Shown here: one piece after another, positions 24,239-32,566 of the stretch
Numbering within the stretch: position 1 is the first letter of the stretch
Layout: every line of letters begins with the position of its first letter
Source of the DNA: Planosporangium flavigriseum
Lineage (GTDB): Bacteria; Actinomycetota; Actinomycetes; Mycobacteriales; Micromonosporaceae
Assembly: GCF_011947225.1 (NCBI RefSeq)
Contig: NZ_JAATVW010000004.1
Location: 248,001-312,000, forward strand
DNA: 64,000 bases
Direction: 5' to 3'
Position numbers and translations under genes: made by a program
The notes under the pieces: model-generated
Seen by the model: only the letters and a program-made list of their open reading frames with translations
Told to the model about the DNA's origin: nothing
The model's database searches: none

Positions 24239-27200
24239 TCAGAGCAGCCGGAGCTGCCGGTCCCGCGGCTTACGGGGCGCGTCGCCGCCCCGCCGCTCCA
24301 ACAGCCCGGGGTCGATCGACGACAGGAACGGTGACGGTGCCATCTCCCGCTCCGAGCCGTGACGGAAGCGCTTGCGGGTGTGGCTGAGGTACAGCCGGTC
24401 CTGCGCGCGGGTCAGGCCGACGAAGAACAGCCGCCGCTCCTCGGCGATGTCGTCGTCGCTGAGCTCGGCGCCGGGATGCCGCAGCGGCAGCAGGCCGTCC
24501 TCACAGCCGACCAGGAACACCACCGGGAACTCCAGGCCCTTGGCGGCGTGCAGGGTCAGCAGCGCGACCCGGTCGGCCCGTGGGTCCAGGGCGTCGACCT
24601 CCGCGCCGGTCGCCAGTTCGCGCAGGAACCGCTCCAGGTCGTCGCCGCAGCGCAGCGCGAGCGGGGTGAGCAGGTCGACGGCCATGTGGACATCTTCGGG
24701 TCGCAGGCCGTGGTCCGTGTCGTCGAGCGCCGGCTGGTCGCAGCGCGCCGCGAGGACCTGCCCGACCAGCCGTACGCGAGCCGCAAGCGAGCCGGACAGC
24801 CCGGTGGCGAAGCGCACCTCCCGGGCGAGCGCCGCGACGCCGGGCCGGTCGAGCAGCCGGTCGTGCGAGCGCTTCTGGACCGGGATCCCGGCCCGCGACA
24901 GCGCGTCGACGATTGCTGCTGCCTGCGCGTCGGTGCGGTACAGCACCGCGATGTCGGAGAACGACAGCCCGCCGTCCGGGGTGGACCGCGAGTCGACCCG
25001 GCCGGAGTCCAGCGAACGGTGCGACACGCCGCCGACCAGTTCGTCGATCGTACGGACGACGAAGTCGGCCTCGTCGGCCACGGACGGCGCGGAGTACAGC
25101 ACGACCTGCGGCGCCTCTGGATCCACGCGGGCCGGGTCGAGGCGGCGCCCCGGTACGAGCGTCGTCGGGGCGATGGCCTGGCACGCGGTGGCGAGGATCG
25201 GCGCCGAGGAGCGGTAGTTGCGGGTGAGCCGGACCATCCGGGCATCGGTGAAGTCGGACGCGAACCGCAGGAAGAACGACACCTCGGCGCCGCGGAACGA
25301 GTAGATCGCCTGGTCGGGGTCGCCGATCGCGTACAGGTTGCCGTCCGGTGGGCACAGCAGGCGCAGCAGCGCGTACTGAACCGGGTCGACGTCCTGGTAC
25401 TCGTCGACGAAGATCCACCGCCAGCGCGCCCGGTACTCGTCGGCCAGCGAGGGCGAGGTGGTCAGCAGGGACACCGGCAACGAGACCAGTTCGTCGAGGT
25501 CGACGAGGTCTCTGGCGCGGAGCGCCTTCCCGTAGGCGTCGCTTCCGGCCACGTCGGCGAGCGCCCGGCGCACGTCCCGCTCCGACGCCGCCTCCCCCAG
25601 CCCGGACACCTCCGCGGCGACCGCCAGCCGCTCGGCCTCCTCGGCGATGCGGAACTCAGGCGACAGCCCGACCGCCGCCGCGTTATCCCGCAGGATCGCG
25701 AGGCCCAGGGCGTGGAACGTGCTGACCGTGATGTCCTCGGCGACCGGCCCGAGCAGCCCGTCCAGGCGCTGGCGCAGCTCCTCGGCGGCCCGGCGGGTGA
25801 ACGTGATCGCCAGGCACTGCTCGGGGAAGACGCCTAACTCGGCGCAGAGGTACGCGATCCGGTGGGTGAGCGTACGGGTCTTACCCGTGCCGGGGCCGGC
25901 GACGATCAGCATCGGGCCGCCCGGTGCGGACGCGGCCACCCGCTGCATGGCGTCCAGCCGGTCCAGCAGCCCGGTGCCGACCTCCTCCATGCCGGCGAGC
26001 ATCGGCTCGAACGGCTCGTGGGGTGACTGCTGCGGGGCGAGCGGCGGTGGTGGCGTCTCGCTCTTGCGCTGCTTGGGGGTGGCCTTCTTGGCTTTCGGCG
26101 CAGCGCCGGCCGCCGGGGTCGGCTTCGGCTTCGGCTTCGACCGCTGTTTTGGCACGGGTACGTCGAAGAGCGTGTCGGCGCCCGCGTCGACGTGTAACTC
26201 GTCGGGCTCGAAGAGCCGGATCACGCCGTACTCGCCGTCGTAACCGGCGGTGCGGTGCACCCGGCCCGCGCGCAGCCGGCCGATCGCCTCGCCCAGCAGT
26301 TCGCCGCCGACGCGGGTCACCTCGTCGAGCGGGGCGTGGCGCAGGATCGAAAGCTCCGGCCCGAGGGCGGCGACGAGCGTGTTGAGCTGGCCGGTGACGG
26401 TCTTGGACTTCGGGCCGACCCGGTTGATCTCGCCGAGGATCTCGGCGAGCTGGATCAGGTGCTCGACGGTCGGGGCAGGCTCTGGCCGGTAGCCGGAAGG
26501 CCGGTCGGCCAGCTCCTCGACCCGGTGCAGGACCCCGATGGTGAGCGGCTTGCCGCACACGGGGCAGCGGCCGCCGGCCTCGCGGCTGCGCGCCGGCTCC
26601 CAGTTGACCTTGCACGCCCGGTGGCCGTCCGCGTGGTACTTGCCCTCTTCGGGGAAGAACTCGATCGTGCCGTGCAGTCCGTCACCGGTGCGCAGCGCGT
26701 TTTTCACCGCGTAGTAGTCAAGATCGGCGGTGAGGACGGTCGCCTCGCGGGCGAGCGCAGGGGCGGAGTGGGCGTCGGAGTTGGAGACCAGGCGGTACCG
26801 GTCGAGGCTGGATACCCGCCAGTTCATCTCGGGGTCCGAGGAGAGCCCGGTCTCGACCGCGAAGATGTTGTCGGCCAGGTCGGCGTAGCAGTCGGCGATC
26901 GCGTCGAAGCCCGACTTCGAGCCGAGCGCCGAGAACCAGGGCGTCCAGATGTGCGCCGGCACCAGGTACCCGTCGGGGCTGGCCTCCAGGGTGATCTCGA
27001 GCAGGTCGCGGGAGTCGAGGCCGAGGATCGGCCGGCCGTCGGCCCCGAGGTTGCCGATGCGCCCCAGCGCGGTGTTGAACCGGGCCACCGCGTCGAGGTC
27101 GGGCAAGTAGATCAGGTGGTGGACCTTGCGGGTACGGTCGCCGCGCTTGTAGATCGTCGAGATCTCCACCGAGAGCATGAACCGGACGGGCACGTCCTCG

Positions 27201-27454
27201 GCGGCGAGGCGCGGTGGCAGCGTACGCAGCACCTCCGCCTCGCGATCCGGGTGCAGTCGGTAGAGGCCCGGCTCGGCCGGGACCAGCGACTCGCGGAGGT
27301 GATCGTGCCAGGCCGGGTGGGTGAAGTCGCCAGTGCCCAGGAGGGTGATGCCCTTGCGCCGCGCCCACCAGCTCAGGTTGTCGAGATTGAGGTCACGACT
27401 GCAGGCGCGCGAGTACTTGGAGTGGATGTGCAAGTCCGCCACGTACGAGGGCAC
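24239..27454 (-). CDS. PHP phosphoesterase-zinc ribbon-UvrD helicase fusion
   Basis: A 1071-residue fusion. Residues 4-275 are a PHP-like metal phosphoesterase with candidate ligands H9, H11, D43, E97, H112/H113, H168, D227 and H229. Residues 280-320 hold a short Cys pair (CPVC at 297-300) like a zinc ribbon. A Lys/Pro-rich linker (about 433-490) follows. From about 495 the protein is a superfamily 1A UvrD/PcrA/Rep helicase: Walker A AGPGTGKT (519-526), DEYQD near 684, GDPDQAIYSFRG near 711-722, LTRNYRS, TLHAAKGLEF and EERRLFFVGLTRA. GTG start at 27454. The PHP part alone resembles the TIGR00375/YqxK-type proteins. Helicase coupled to phosphoesterase suggests DNA end or intermediate processing; biochemistry is unknown to me. 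Confidence 0.9.
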   Translation of the reverse strand: MPSYVADLHIHSKYSRACSRDLNLDNLSWWARRKGITLLGTGDFTHPAWHDHLRESLVPAEPGLYRLHPDREAEVLRTLPPRLAAEDVPVRFMLSVEISTIYKRGDRTRKVHHLIYLPDLDAVARFNTALGRIGNLGADGRPILGLDSRDLLEITLEASPDGYLVPAHIWTPWFSALGSKSGFDAIADCYADLADNIFAVETGLSSDPEMNWRVSSLDRYRLVSNSDAHSAPALAREATVLTADLDYYAVKNALRTGDGLHGTIEFFPEEGKYHADGHRACKVNWEPARSREAGGRCPVCGKPLTIGVLHRVEELADRPSGYRPEPAPTVEHLIQLAEILGEINRVGPKSKTVTGQLNTLVAALGPELSILRHAPLDEVTRVGGELLGEAIGRLRAGRVHRTAGYDGEYGVIRLFEPDELHVDAGADTLFDVPVPKQRSKPKPKPTPAAGAAPKAKKATPKQRKSETPPPPLAPQQSPHEPFEPMLAGMEEVGTGLLDRLDAMQRVAASAPGGPMLIVAGPGTGKTRTLTHRIAYLCAELGVFPEQCLAITFTRRAAEELRQRLDGLLGPVAEDITVSTFHALGLAILRDNAAAVGLSPEFRIAEEAERLAVAAEVSGLGEAASERDVRRALADVAGSDAYGKALRARDLVDLDELVSLPVSLLTTSPSLADEYRARWRWIFVDEYQDVDPVQYALLRLLCPPDGNLYAIGDPDQAIYSFRGAEVSFFLRFASDFTDARMVRLTRNYRSSAPILATACQAIAPTTLVPGRRLDPARVDPEAPQVVLYSAPSVADEADFVVRTIDELVGGVSHRSLDSGRVDSRSTPDGGLSFSDIAVLYRTDAQAAAIVDALSRAGIPVQKRSHDRLLDRPGVAALAREVRFATGLSGSLAARVRLVGQVLAARCDQPALDDTDHGLRPEDVHMAVDLLTPLALRCGDDLERFLRELATGAEVDALDPRADRVALLTLHAAKGLEFPVVFLVGCEDGLLPLRHPGAELSDDDIAEERRLFFVGLTRAQDRLYLSHTRKRFRHGSEREMAPSPFLSSIDPGLLERRGGDAPRKPRDRQLRLL

Positions 27455-27502
27455 GAGCCATCCTAGTCACAGTGCGTGTCGCAGTTGCGTACCGGCACGC
27501 TT

Positions 27503-28735
27503 TTACTCAGCGCGCAGCTCGATCAGGGTGACGTCCGGCGGGGCGCCGACGCGGACCGGCGGGCCCCAGAAGCCGGCGCCGCGGGTGACATAGAGCTGTG
27601 TGTCCCCGAAGCGGGCGTACCCGGAGATCACCGGCTGCTGCAGGCGTACCAGGTAGCTGAACGGGAAGATCTGCCCACCGTGGGTGTGGCCGGACAGTTG
27701 CAGGTCGACGCCGTGCTTTTGTGCATCGGTGACCTGGATCGGCTGGTGGGCCATGAGGACCACCGGCTTCGCCGGGTCACGGCCGCTCAGGGCCCGCTCG
27801 TAGTCCGGCCCGTCGCCGTAGTTGCCGCCGGTCACGTCGTTGACGCCGGCCAGGTCGAGGCCGTCGATCTCGACCCGCTGGTTGCGCAGCACGGTCAGGC
27901 CGAACGACTCGACCTCGGGGATCCACTCCTGGAAACCGGAGAAGTACTCGTGGTTGCCGGTGACGAAGAACGACCCGCGCCGGCTTCGGAGCCCCGCCAG
28001 GGGCTGCGCCGCGCTGCCCAGTTCGGCCACGGTGCCGTCGACGAGGTCACCGACGACGGTGACGAGGTCGGCGTCGAGCCGGTTGATGATGTCGACGATG
28101 CGCTGGGTGTGGCCGCGGCCGAGGAGCGGGCCGAGGTGGATGTCGGAGACCACGGCGATCCGGAACCCGTCCATGCTCCGGGGCAGCTTGCGCAGGCTGA
28201 TCTGCTGCCGGGCCACCCGGGGCGCGCTGAGCGCGGTGTGGGTGCCGACGGCGGTCGTCCCGACGGCGGTCAAGCCGGCGACGATCGCCGCGGAGCGAGC
28301 CAGCAGGAGCCGCCGGGACGGGTCGGGCAGGTCGGGTGTGGCGGGTTCCACGGTTCCGGGCTGCGGGGTGGCGGTGCTCTGATCCGCGCCGACCAGGGCC
28401 GGTGCCGGCTCGGCGACGTCCCTCCGGGCGCCCCGGACCCAGGGGCGCAGCGCGAGGCGCGGTAGCTCCAGCACCAGGAGGATGCTGAACGCCAGGAACA
28501 TCACCGACAGCCACAGGTAGCCGGGCCAGGCGAGCACGCGCTGCTGCGCCATCGGCAACGTGCGTCCGGCGATGACCGTGGTGGGTGCCAGCAGGGCCAG
28601 CACGACGATCAGGACCGTGCCGGCGCGGCGCCAGGGCCCCGGCCGGGTGGTGTCGCGTACCAGCCGACGCCACAGGTACCAGTGGATCACGCCCACCATC
28701 AGCGCGACGATGAGCAGGAACGCTGCGACGATCAC
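27503..28735 (-). CDS. Membrane metallophosphoesterase, YkuE/YaeI type
   Basis: A 410-residue protein. Three TM helices occupy the first 95 residues; a fourth hydrophobic stretch follows a twin-Arg (SRRLLLARSAAI). Residues 190-400 are a calcineurin-like phosphoesterase with all metal motifs: SDIHLG, GDLVDG, GNHEY, AHQP and SGHTHGGQ. Relatives such as YkuE and UDP-diacylglucosamine-like hydrolases act outside the membrane on phospholipid- or nucleotide-type substrates. The GTG start 28735 lies three bases after the moaD stop, so it is in the moaA operon; no known functional link to Moco. It precedes the PHP-UvrD gene by 48 bases. Confidence 0.88.
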   Translation of the reverse strand: MIVAAFLLIVALMVGVIHWYLWRRLVRDTTRPGPWRRAGTVLIVVLALLAPTTVIAGRTLPMAQQRVLAWPGYLWLSVMFLAFSILLVLELPRLALRPWVRGARRDVAEPAPALVGADQSTATPQPGTVEPATPDLPDPSRRLLLARSAAIVAGLTAVGTTAVGTHTALSAPRVARQQISLRKLPRSMDGFRIAVVSDIHLGPLLGRGHTQRIVDIINRLDADLVTVVGDLVDGTVAELGSAAQPLAGLRSRRGSFFVTGNHEYFSGFQEWIPEVESFGLTVLRNQRVEIDGLDLAGVNDVTGGNYGDGPDYERALSGRDPAKPVVLMAHQPIQVTDAQKHGVDLQLSGHTHGGQIFPFSYLVRLQQPVISGYARFGDTQLYVTRGAGFWGPPVRVGAPPDVTLIELRAE

Positions 28736-28738
28736 GGG

Positions 28739-28978
28739 TCAGCCGCCCGCGAACGGCGGGAGCACGTCGACGGTGGCGTCCGCGGGCAGCGCGGCCTGCC
28801 AGTCGCGGCAGACCTGCTCGTCGACGAGGAACGACGCGACCGCGAAGACCTTTTCCAGGCCCGGGCCGTGCTTGGCGGACAGCGCCTCGACGAGTTGGTC
28901 GAGCGTCGCCGCTTCGACCTGCTCCTCCATCGTGCCGGCCGCGGCACGCGCGCCGGCGAAGTATCGCACCGTGACCAT
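28739..28978 (-). CDS. moaD: Molybdopterin synthase sulfur carrier MoaD
   Basis: A 79-residue ubiquitin-like carrier ending in the required PFAGG. The C-terminal Gly is adenylylated and thiocarboxylated and delivers sulfur to Moa[17 protein letters not shown] is the typical beginning. It lies nine bases after moaA and three before the phosphoesterase gene. The adenylating partner (MoeB/MoeZ) is not in this window. Small size fits the family (75-90 residues). Confidence 0.92.
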   Translation of the reverse strand: MVTVRYFAGARAAAGTMEEQVEAATLDQLVEALSAKHGPGLEKVFAVASFLVDEQVCRDWQAALPADATVDVLPPFAGG

Positions 28979-28987
28979 CGCCCCGGC

Positions 28988-30007
28988 TCAGCCCCCGATC
29001 GCAGACATAGGACGGGCTGGCTGCAGGAACGACGGATCGTTGATGCCGTGCCCGGGCAGCTTGCCCCACATCGCCTCGCGCCACAGCCCTGCCAGGTCGT
29101 CGTCGGAGCCGCCCGCCCGCAGCACGTCCCGCAGGCTGGTCTCCTCCCGGCTGAACAGGCAGTTGCGCACGGCCCCGTCGGCGGTCAGCCGGGTGCGGTC
29201 GCAGGCGCGGCAGAACGGCTGGCTCACGCTCGCGATCACGCCGACCCGGGCCGGCGCGCCGTCCGGCGTCACGTGGCCGGCGACCAGCCAGGTCTCCGCG
29301 GGCGCGCCGCCGCGCTCGGCCGGGTCGGGCAGCAGTTCGTACGCCTGCCGGAGCCGGGCCAGGATCTCGTCGGCCGTGACCATGTTCTCGCGCCGCCAGG
29401 TGTGGCCGGCGTCGAGCGGCATCTGCTCGATGAACCGCAGCTCGTACCCCCGCTGCAGGGCGAACGCCAGCAGCGGCACGGCCTCGTCCTCGTTGATGCC
29501 GCGCATCAGGACAGTGTTGATCTTTATGGGTTTCAACCCGGCGGCCTCGGCCGCGGCGATCCCGGCGAGCGTGTCGTGGAGCCGCCGGCGGTGGGCGAGC
29601 TGGCTGAACCGGTCGGCGTCGAGCGTGTCGAGCGAGACGTTGACCCGATCCAGCCCGGCCGCCGCAAGTGGTCCGGCCAGCCGCTCCAGACCGATCGCGT
29701 TGGTCGTCAGCGACAGGCGGGGACGCGGCTGGAGCGCCGCCGCGGCCTCGACGATGCCCACCAGCCCCTGGCGGAGCAGCGGCTCGCCGCCGGTGAACCG
29801 GACTTCGCGGACGCCCAGGCGCTCCACCGCGACGCGCACCAGCCGCCCGATCTCGTCTGTGGTCAGCAGATCGGGCCCGGGCAGCCAGGGCAGGCCTTCC
29901 GGGGGCATGCAGTACGTGCAGCGCAGGTTGCACCGATCGGTGAGGGAGACGCGCAGGTCAGTCGCGACGCGCCCGTACCGATCAATCAACCCCGCCTCGG
30001 TGGTCAT
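28988..30007 (-). CDS. moaA: GTP 3',8-cyclase MoaA
   Basis: A 339-residue radical SAM enzyme that opens Moco synthesis by cyclising GTP. The first cluster motif CNLRCTYC is at C26, C30, C33; the second, C-terminal cluster is in FCRACDRTRLTADGAVRNC. The conserved C-terminal GG (SAIGG), needed for catalysis, is present. ATG 30007 is chosen because MTTEAGLIDRYGRVATDLRVS is the usual actinobacterial start; an upstream ATG at 30049 would overlap the fructosamine kinase-like gene. Co-transcribed with moaD. moaC and moaE are 10-14 kb away. Confidence 0.95.
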   Translation of the reverse strand: MTTEAGLIDRYGRVATDLRVSLTDRCNLRCTYCMPPEGLPWLPGPDLLTTDEIGRLVRVAVERLGVREVRFTGGEPLLRQGLVGIVEAAAALQPRPRLSLTTNAIGLERLAGPLAAAGLDRVNVSLDTLDADRFSQLAHRRRLHDTLAGIAAAEAAGLKPIKINTVLMRGINEDEAVPLLAFALQRGYELRFIEQMPLDAGHTWRRENMVTADEILARLRQAYELLPDPAERGGAPAETWLVAGHVTPDGAPARVGVIASVSQPFCRACDRTRLTADGAVRNCLFSREETSLRDVLRAGGSDDDLAGLWREAMWGKLPGHGINDPSFLQPARPMSAIGG

Positions 30008-30035
30008 GATGGCACCGTACCCGCTGCGTACGACA

Positions 30036-30917
30036 TCAGTACCCACCAACCGCGTCGGCTGCGGCCAGCACCGAGGACCGGTACGCCCCGTCGAACAGCG
30101 CCGTGTGCACGAGCAGCAGGTACAGCTGGTGCAGGGGAACCCGCTCGCGCCACCCGGCAGCCAGCGGCCAGGCCTCGTCGTAGGCGGCCACGATCCGTTC
30201 CAAGTGGGGCGCCCCGCCGAACAGCGCCAGCAGCGCGAGGTCGGTCTCGCGGTGGCCGCCGTGGGCCGCCGGGTCTACCAGCCATACCCGGTCGGCCGAC
30301 CACAGCAGGTTGCCCGGCCACAGGTCGCCGTGGGTACGCGCGGGCGGCTCCGCGCCCGCTTCGCCCGCGTACGCGTCGATGTTCTCGATGATCCGGTCGA
30401 CCCGGGCGGCGTCGGCGCACGACAGTGCGCCGTTGTCGAGGGACATCCGCAGGTAGGGCACCAGCCGGTTGGCGGCGAACCACGCGGGCCACGGCCCGGC
30501 GGACGGCTCGTTGGGCATCGGTAGCGAGCCGATGTAGCCGGGCCAGTCGGCACCGAACGCCGGCGCCCCGGCGCGGTGCAGCGCCGCCAACTCGCGCCCC
30601 AGCCGCTCGGCGGCTGCCGGCCCCGGCCGCGCCGGCTCGACCCACTCCAGCGCCAGCATTCCGGGTAGCTCGGCGATGACCTCGGGTACGGGCACCGCGT
30701 CGGCCGCGCGCAGCCAGCGCAGCCCGTCGGCCTCGGCGGCGAAGAAGCCGGACGGCGCGCTCTCGAGCGACTTGGTGAACACCGACTCTCCGGTGTCGAA
30801 CGTGAGCCGGCTGGCGGTGCAGATCGAGCCACCCGCGACCGGAGTCTCCCGGATCCGCTGGTGCGTCAGGAACGTCGGGAGGTGGTGCGGGTGCTCTCGC
30901 AGGTACGCCAGGTCCAC
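30036..30917 (-). CDS. Fructosamine/ketosamine-3-kinase family protein
   Basis: A 293-residue protein kinase-like small-molecule kinase. The family phosphorylates fructosamines or ketosamines at O3, destabilising glycation adducts for protein deglycation. The catalytic loop THGDLWPGNLLW and the metal-binding LVDPAAHGGHRETDLAL are intact, as is GGSICTASRL near the N-terminus. GTG 30917 is chosen since it gives VDLAYLREH after a five-base gap from the upstream GTPase gene. The gene is in a run with GTPases and moaA. Whether the substrate is ribulosamine, erythrulosamine or another amine is not known. Confidence 0.88.
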   Translation of the reverse strand: MDLAYLREHPHHLPTFLTHQRIRETPVAGGSICTASRLTFDTGESVFTKSLESAPSGFFAAEADGLRWLRAADAVPVPEVIAELPGMLALEWVEPARPGPAAAERLGRELAALHRAGAPAFGADWPGYIGSLPMPNEPSAGPWPAWFAANRLVPYLRMSLDNGALSCADAARVDRIIENIDAYAGEAGAEPPARTHGDLWPGNLLWSADRVWLVDPAAHGGHRETDLALLALFGGAPHLERIVAAYDEAWPLAAGWRERVPLHQLYLLLVHTALFDGAYRSSVLAAADAVGGY

Positions 30918-30922
30918 GGTGG

Positions 30923-32566
30923 TTACCGGCCCGCCGCTCGCAGGGCGGCCCGGGCGTCCGCGTACGCGTGCAGCACTTCCCGTACGGGCGCGACCACCAG
31001 GTCCCGGGCCACTTCCTTGACCGCGTCGTGCAGGCGCGTGCGCACCCGCGTCCCGGCCCGTTGCGCGCCGAAGCGGATCAGCGGCCGGACCACGATGGAC
31101 ACCAGCAGGCCGGCCAGCAGGCCGCCGAACAGCAGCGCGGTCGCCAGCGGCAGCCGGCCGACGTGCGGGCCGGTCAGGTCGGGCAGCGCGAGGGCGAAGA
31201 ACACGTACCGGACCGCCAGCCACAGCAGGCCGGCCAGCGCGGCGAGGGCGGCCAGCCACTGCACCGCGCCGACGACCCGCCACCACAGTGGTTGGCGGCC
31301 CATGCCGAGCTCGGCGCCTGCCACCGCCCGGTCCAACGCGTCGGGCAGGTCGTCGGCGCGGGAGCGCGCCGCGACGAGGAGCGCCGCCGGCCAGGGCTCG
31401 GGCAGCCCCGCGCCGGTCCGCTCGCCGAGAGCTCGCAGCGCGAGCCCGACCGCCGCGCGCTCGGCCGGTGCCGCCGGGGGCAGTGAGGTGGGCGCGACGA
31501 CCTCTGCCTGCTCGGCTTCGCCGAGGTGCAAGCGCCGCAGCGGGTCCGGCCGTAGCCGGCGCAGCCAGCGCGACACCGGCCAGCCCATCGCGCCGACGGC
31601 GCGGTGCGTGTACGCCCGCTCGGCGGCGTCCGCGACGACCGGTACCCCGGCCGCGGCGGCCAGCGTGCCGGTGAGCGTGCGGATCGCCTCGCGGTCGACG
31701 CTGTGCTCGGCCGCCTCCGGACCGACCAGCGGCGCCAGGTCGGACACGACGCCGTCCACGTCGCCGCCGAGCCGCAGCAGCGCCGCCTGCCGCTTGGCGA
31801 CCGTGCTCTCCAGCATCTCGCGCAGCGGTAGCGTCCCCGGCCGCTCCGCCGCCGACGTGGCGAACACCGGTACGCCGCCGAGCCCGTCGGCGACCAGCAG
31901 CCGCTTCAGGTCGTCGAGGCAGCGCTCGGCGTCGGCCGGGCTCAATCGGTCGGCCTGGTTGAGCACGACGGCGGTGACGTCACGGTGCCGGGCGAAGCGC
32001 GACAGGTACTGCTCGTGCACCACCCGGTCGGCGTACTTCTGTGGGTCGAGAACCCACACGACGAGGTCGACCAGGGACAACAGCCGGTCCACCTCGATCC
32101 GGTGCGCCTTCTCGACGGAGTCGAAGTCGGGCAGGTCGAGCAGGATGAGGCCGCGCAGTGTCCGCTCGTCGTCGCCGTCCAGGGCGCTCTCCCGCCGGAA
32201 CCGCCTGGACGGGGGTACGCCCAGCCAGTCGAGCAGTTCGCCGCCGTGCTCGGGCCCCCACACGCAGGCGTGTGCCACGCCGGTGGTCGGACGGCGCACG
32301 CCGACCGGTGACAGCTGCAGCCGGGCCAGCGCGTTGAACAGGCTCGACTTGCCGCTGCCGGTCGCGCCGGCCAGGGCCACCACGCTGTGCTCACCCGACA
32401 GCCGCAGCCGCTCCCCGGCGTGGTCGACGACCGTACGGGCGCCCACCAGTCGCTGCTCGGGCAGGTGGCCGTCGACGGCGCGCAGAAACCGGCGCAGCGC
32501 CTCGACCCGTCCGGGAACCTCCGACGCACCGGGAGCGGTGTCGCTGCCTCGCAACATCTCCAGCAT
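30923..32566 (-). CDS. Dynamin-like GTPase with two C-terminal TM helices (DynB-like)
   Basis: A 547-residue GTPase. The P-loop GATGSGKSS is at 67-75, followed by the G2 Thr block VRRPTTG, a G3 of the form LLDLPDFDSV (DLPD in place of DxxG) and a G4-like LNQADRL. After a helical region, TM helices at about 440-465 and 475-500 (WLAALAALAGLLWLA and LATALLFGGLLAGLL) anchor it. In Streptomyces a paired dynamin-like system, DynA/DynB, stabilises FtsZ rings during sporulation septation, with DynB carrying the TM helices; this gene and its upstream neighbour match that arrangement. Start ATG overlaps the upstream stop (ATGA). Homology to DynB is inferred from architecture, not a search. Confidence 0.8.
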   Translation of the reverse strand: MLEMLRGSDTAPGASEVPGRVEALRRFLRAVDGHLPEQRLVGARTVVDHAGERLRLSGEHSVVALAGATGSGKSSLFNALARLQLSPVGVRRPTTGVAHACVWGPEHGGELLDWLGVPPSRRFRRESALDGDDERTLRGLILLDLPDFDSVEKAHRIEVDRLLSLVDLVVWVLDPQKYADRVVHEQYLSRFARHRDVTAVVLNQADRLSPADAERCLDDLKRLLVADGLGGVPVFATSAAERPGTLPLREMLESTVAKRQAALLRLGGDVDGVVSDLAPLVGPEAAEHSVDREAIRTLTGTLAAAAGVPVVADAAERAYTHRAVGAMGWPVSRWLRRLRPDPLRRLHLGEAEQAEVVAPTSLPPAAPAERAAVGLALRALGERTGAGLPEPWPAALLVAARSRADDLPDALDRAVAGAELGMGRQPLWWRVVGAVQWLAALAALAGLLWLAVRYVFFALALPDLTGPHVGRLPLATALLFGGLLAGLLVSIVVRPLIRFGAQRAGTRVRTRLHDAVKEVARDLVVAPVREVLHAYADARAALRAAGR

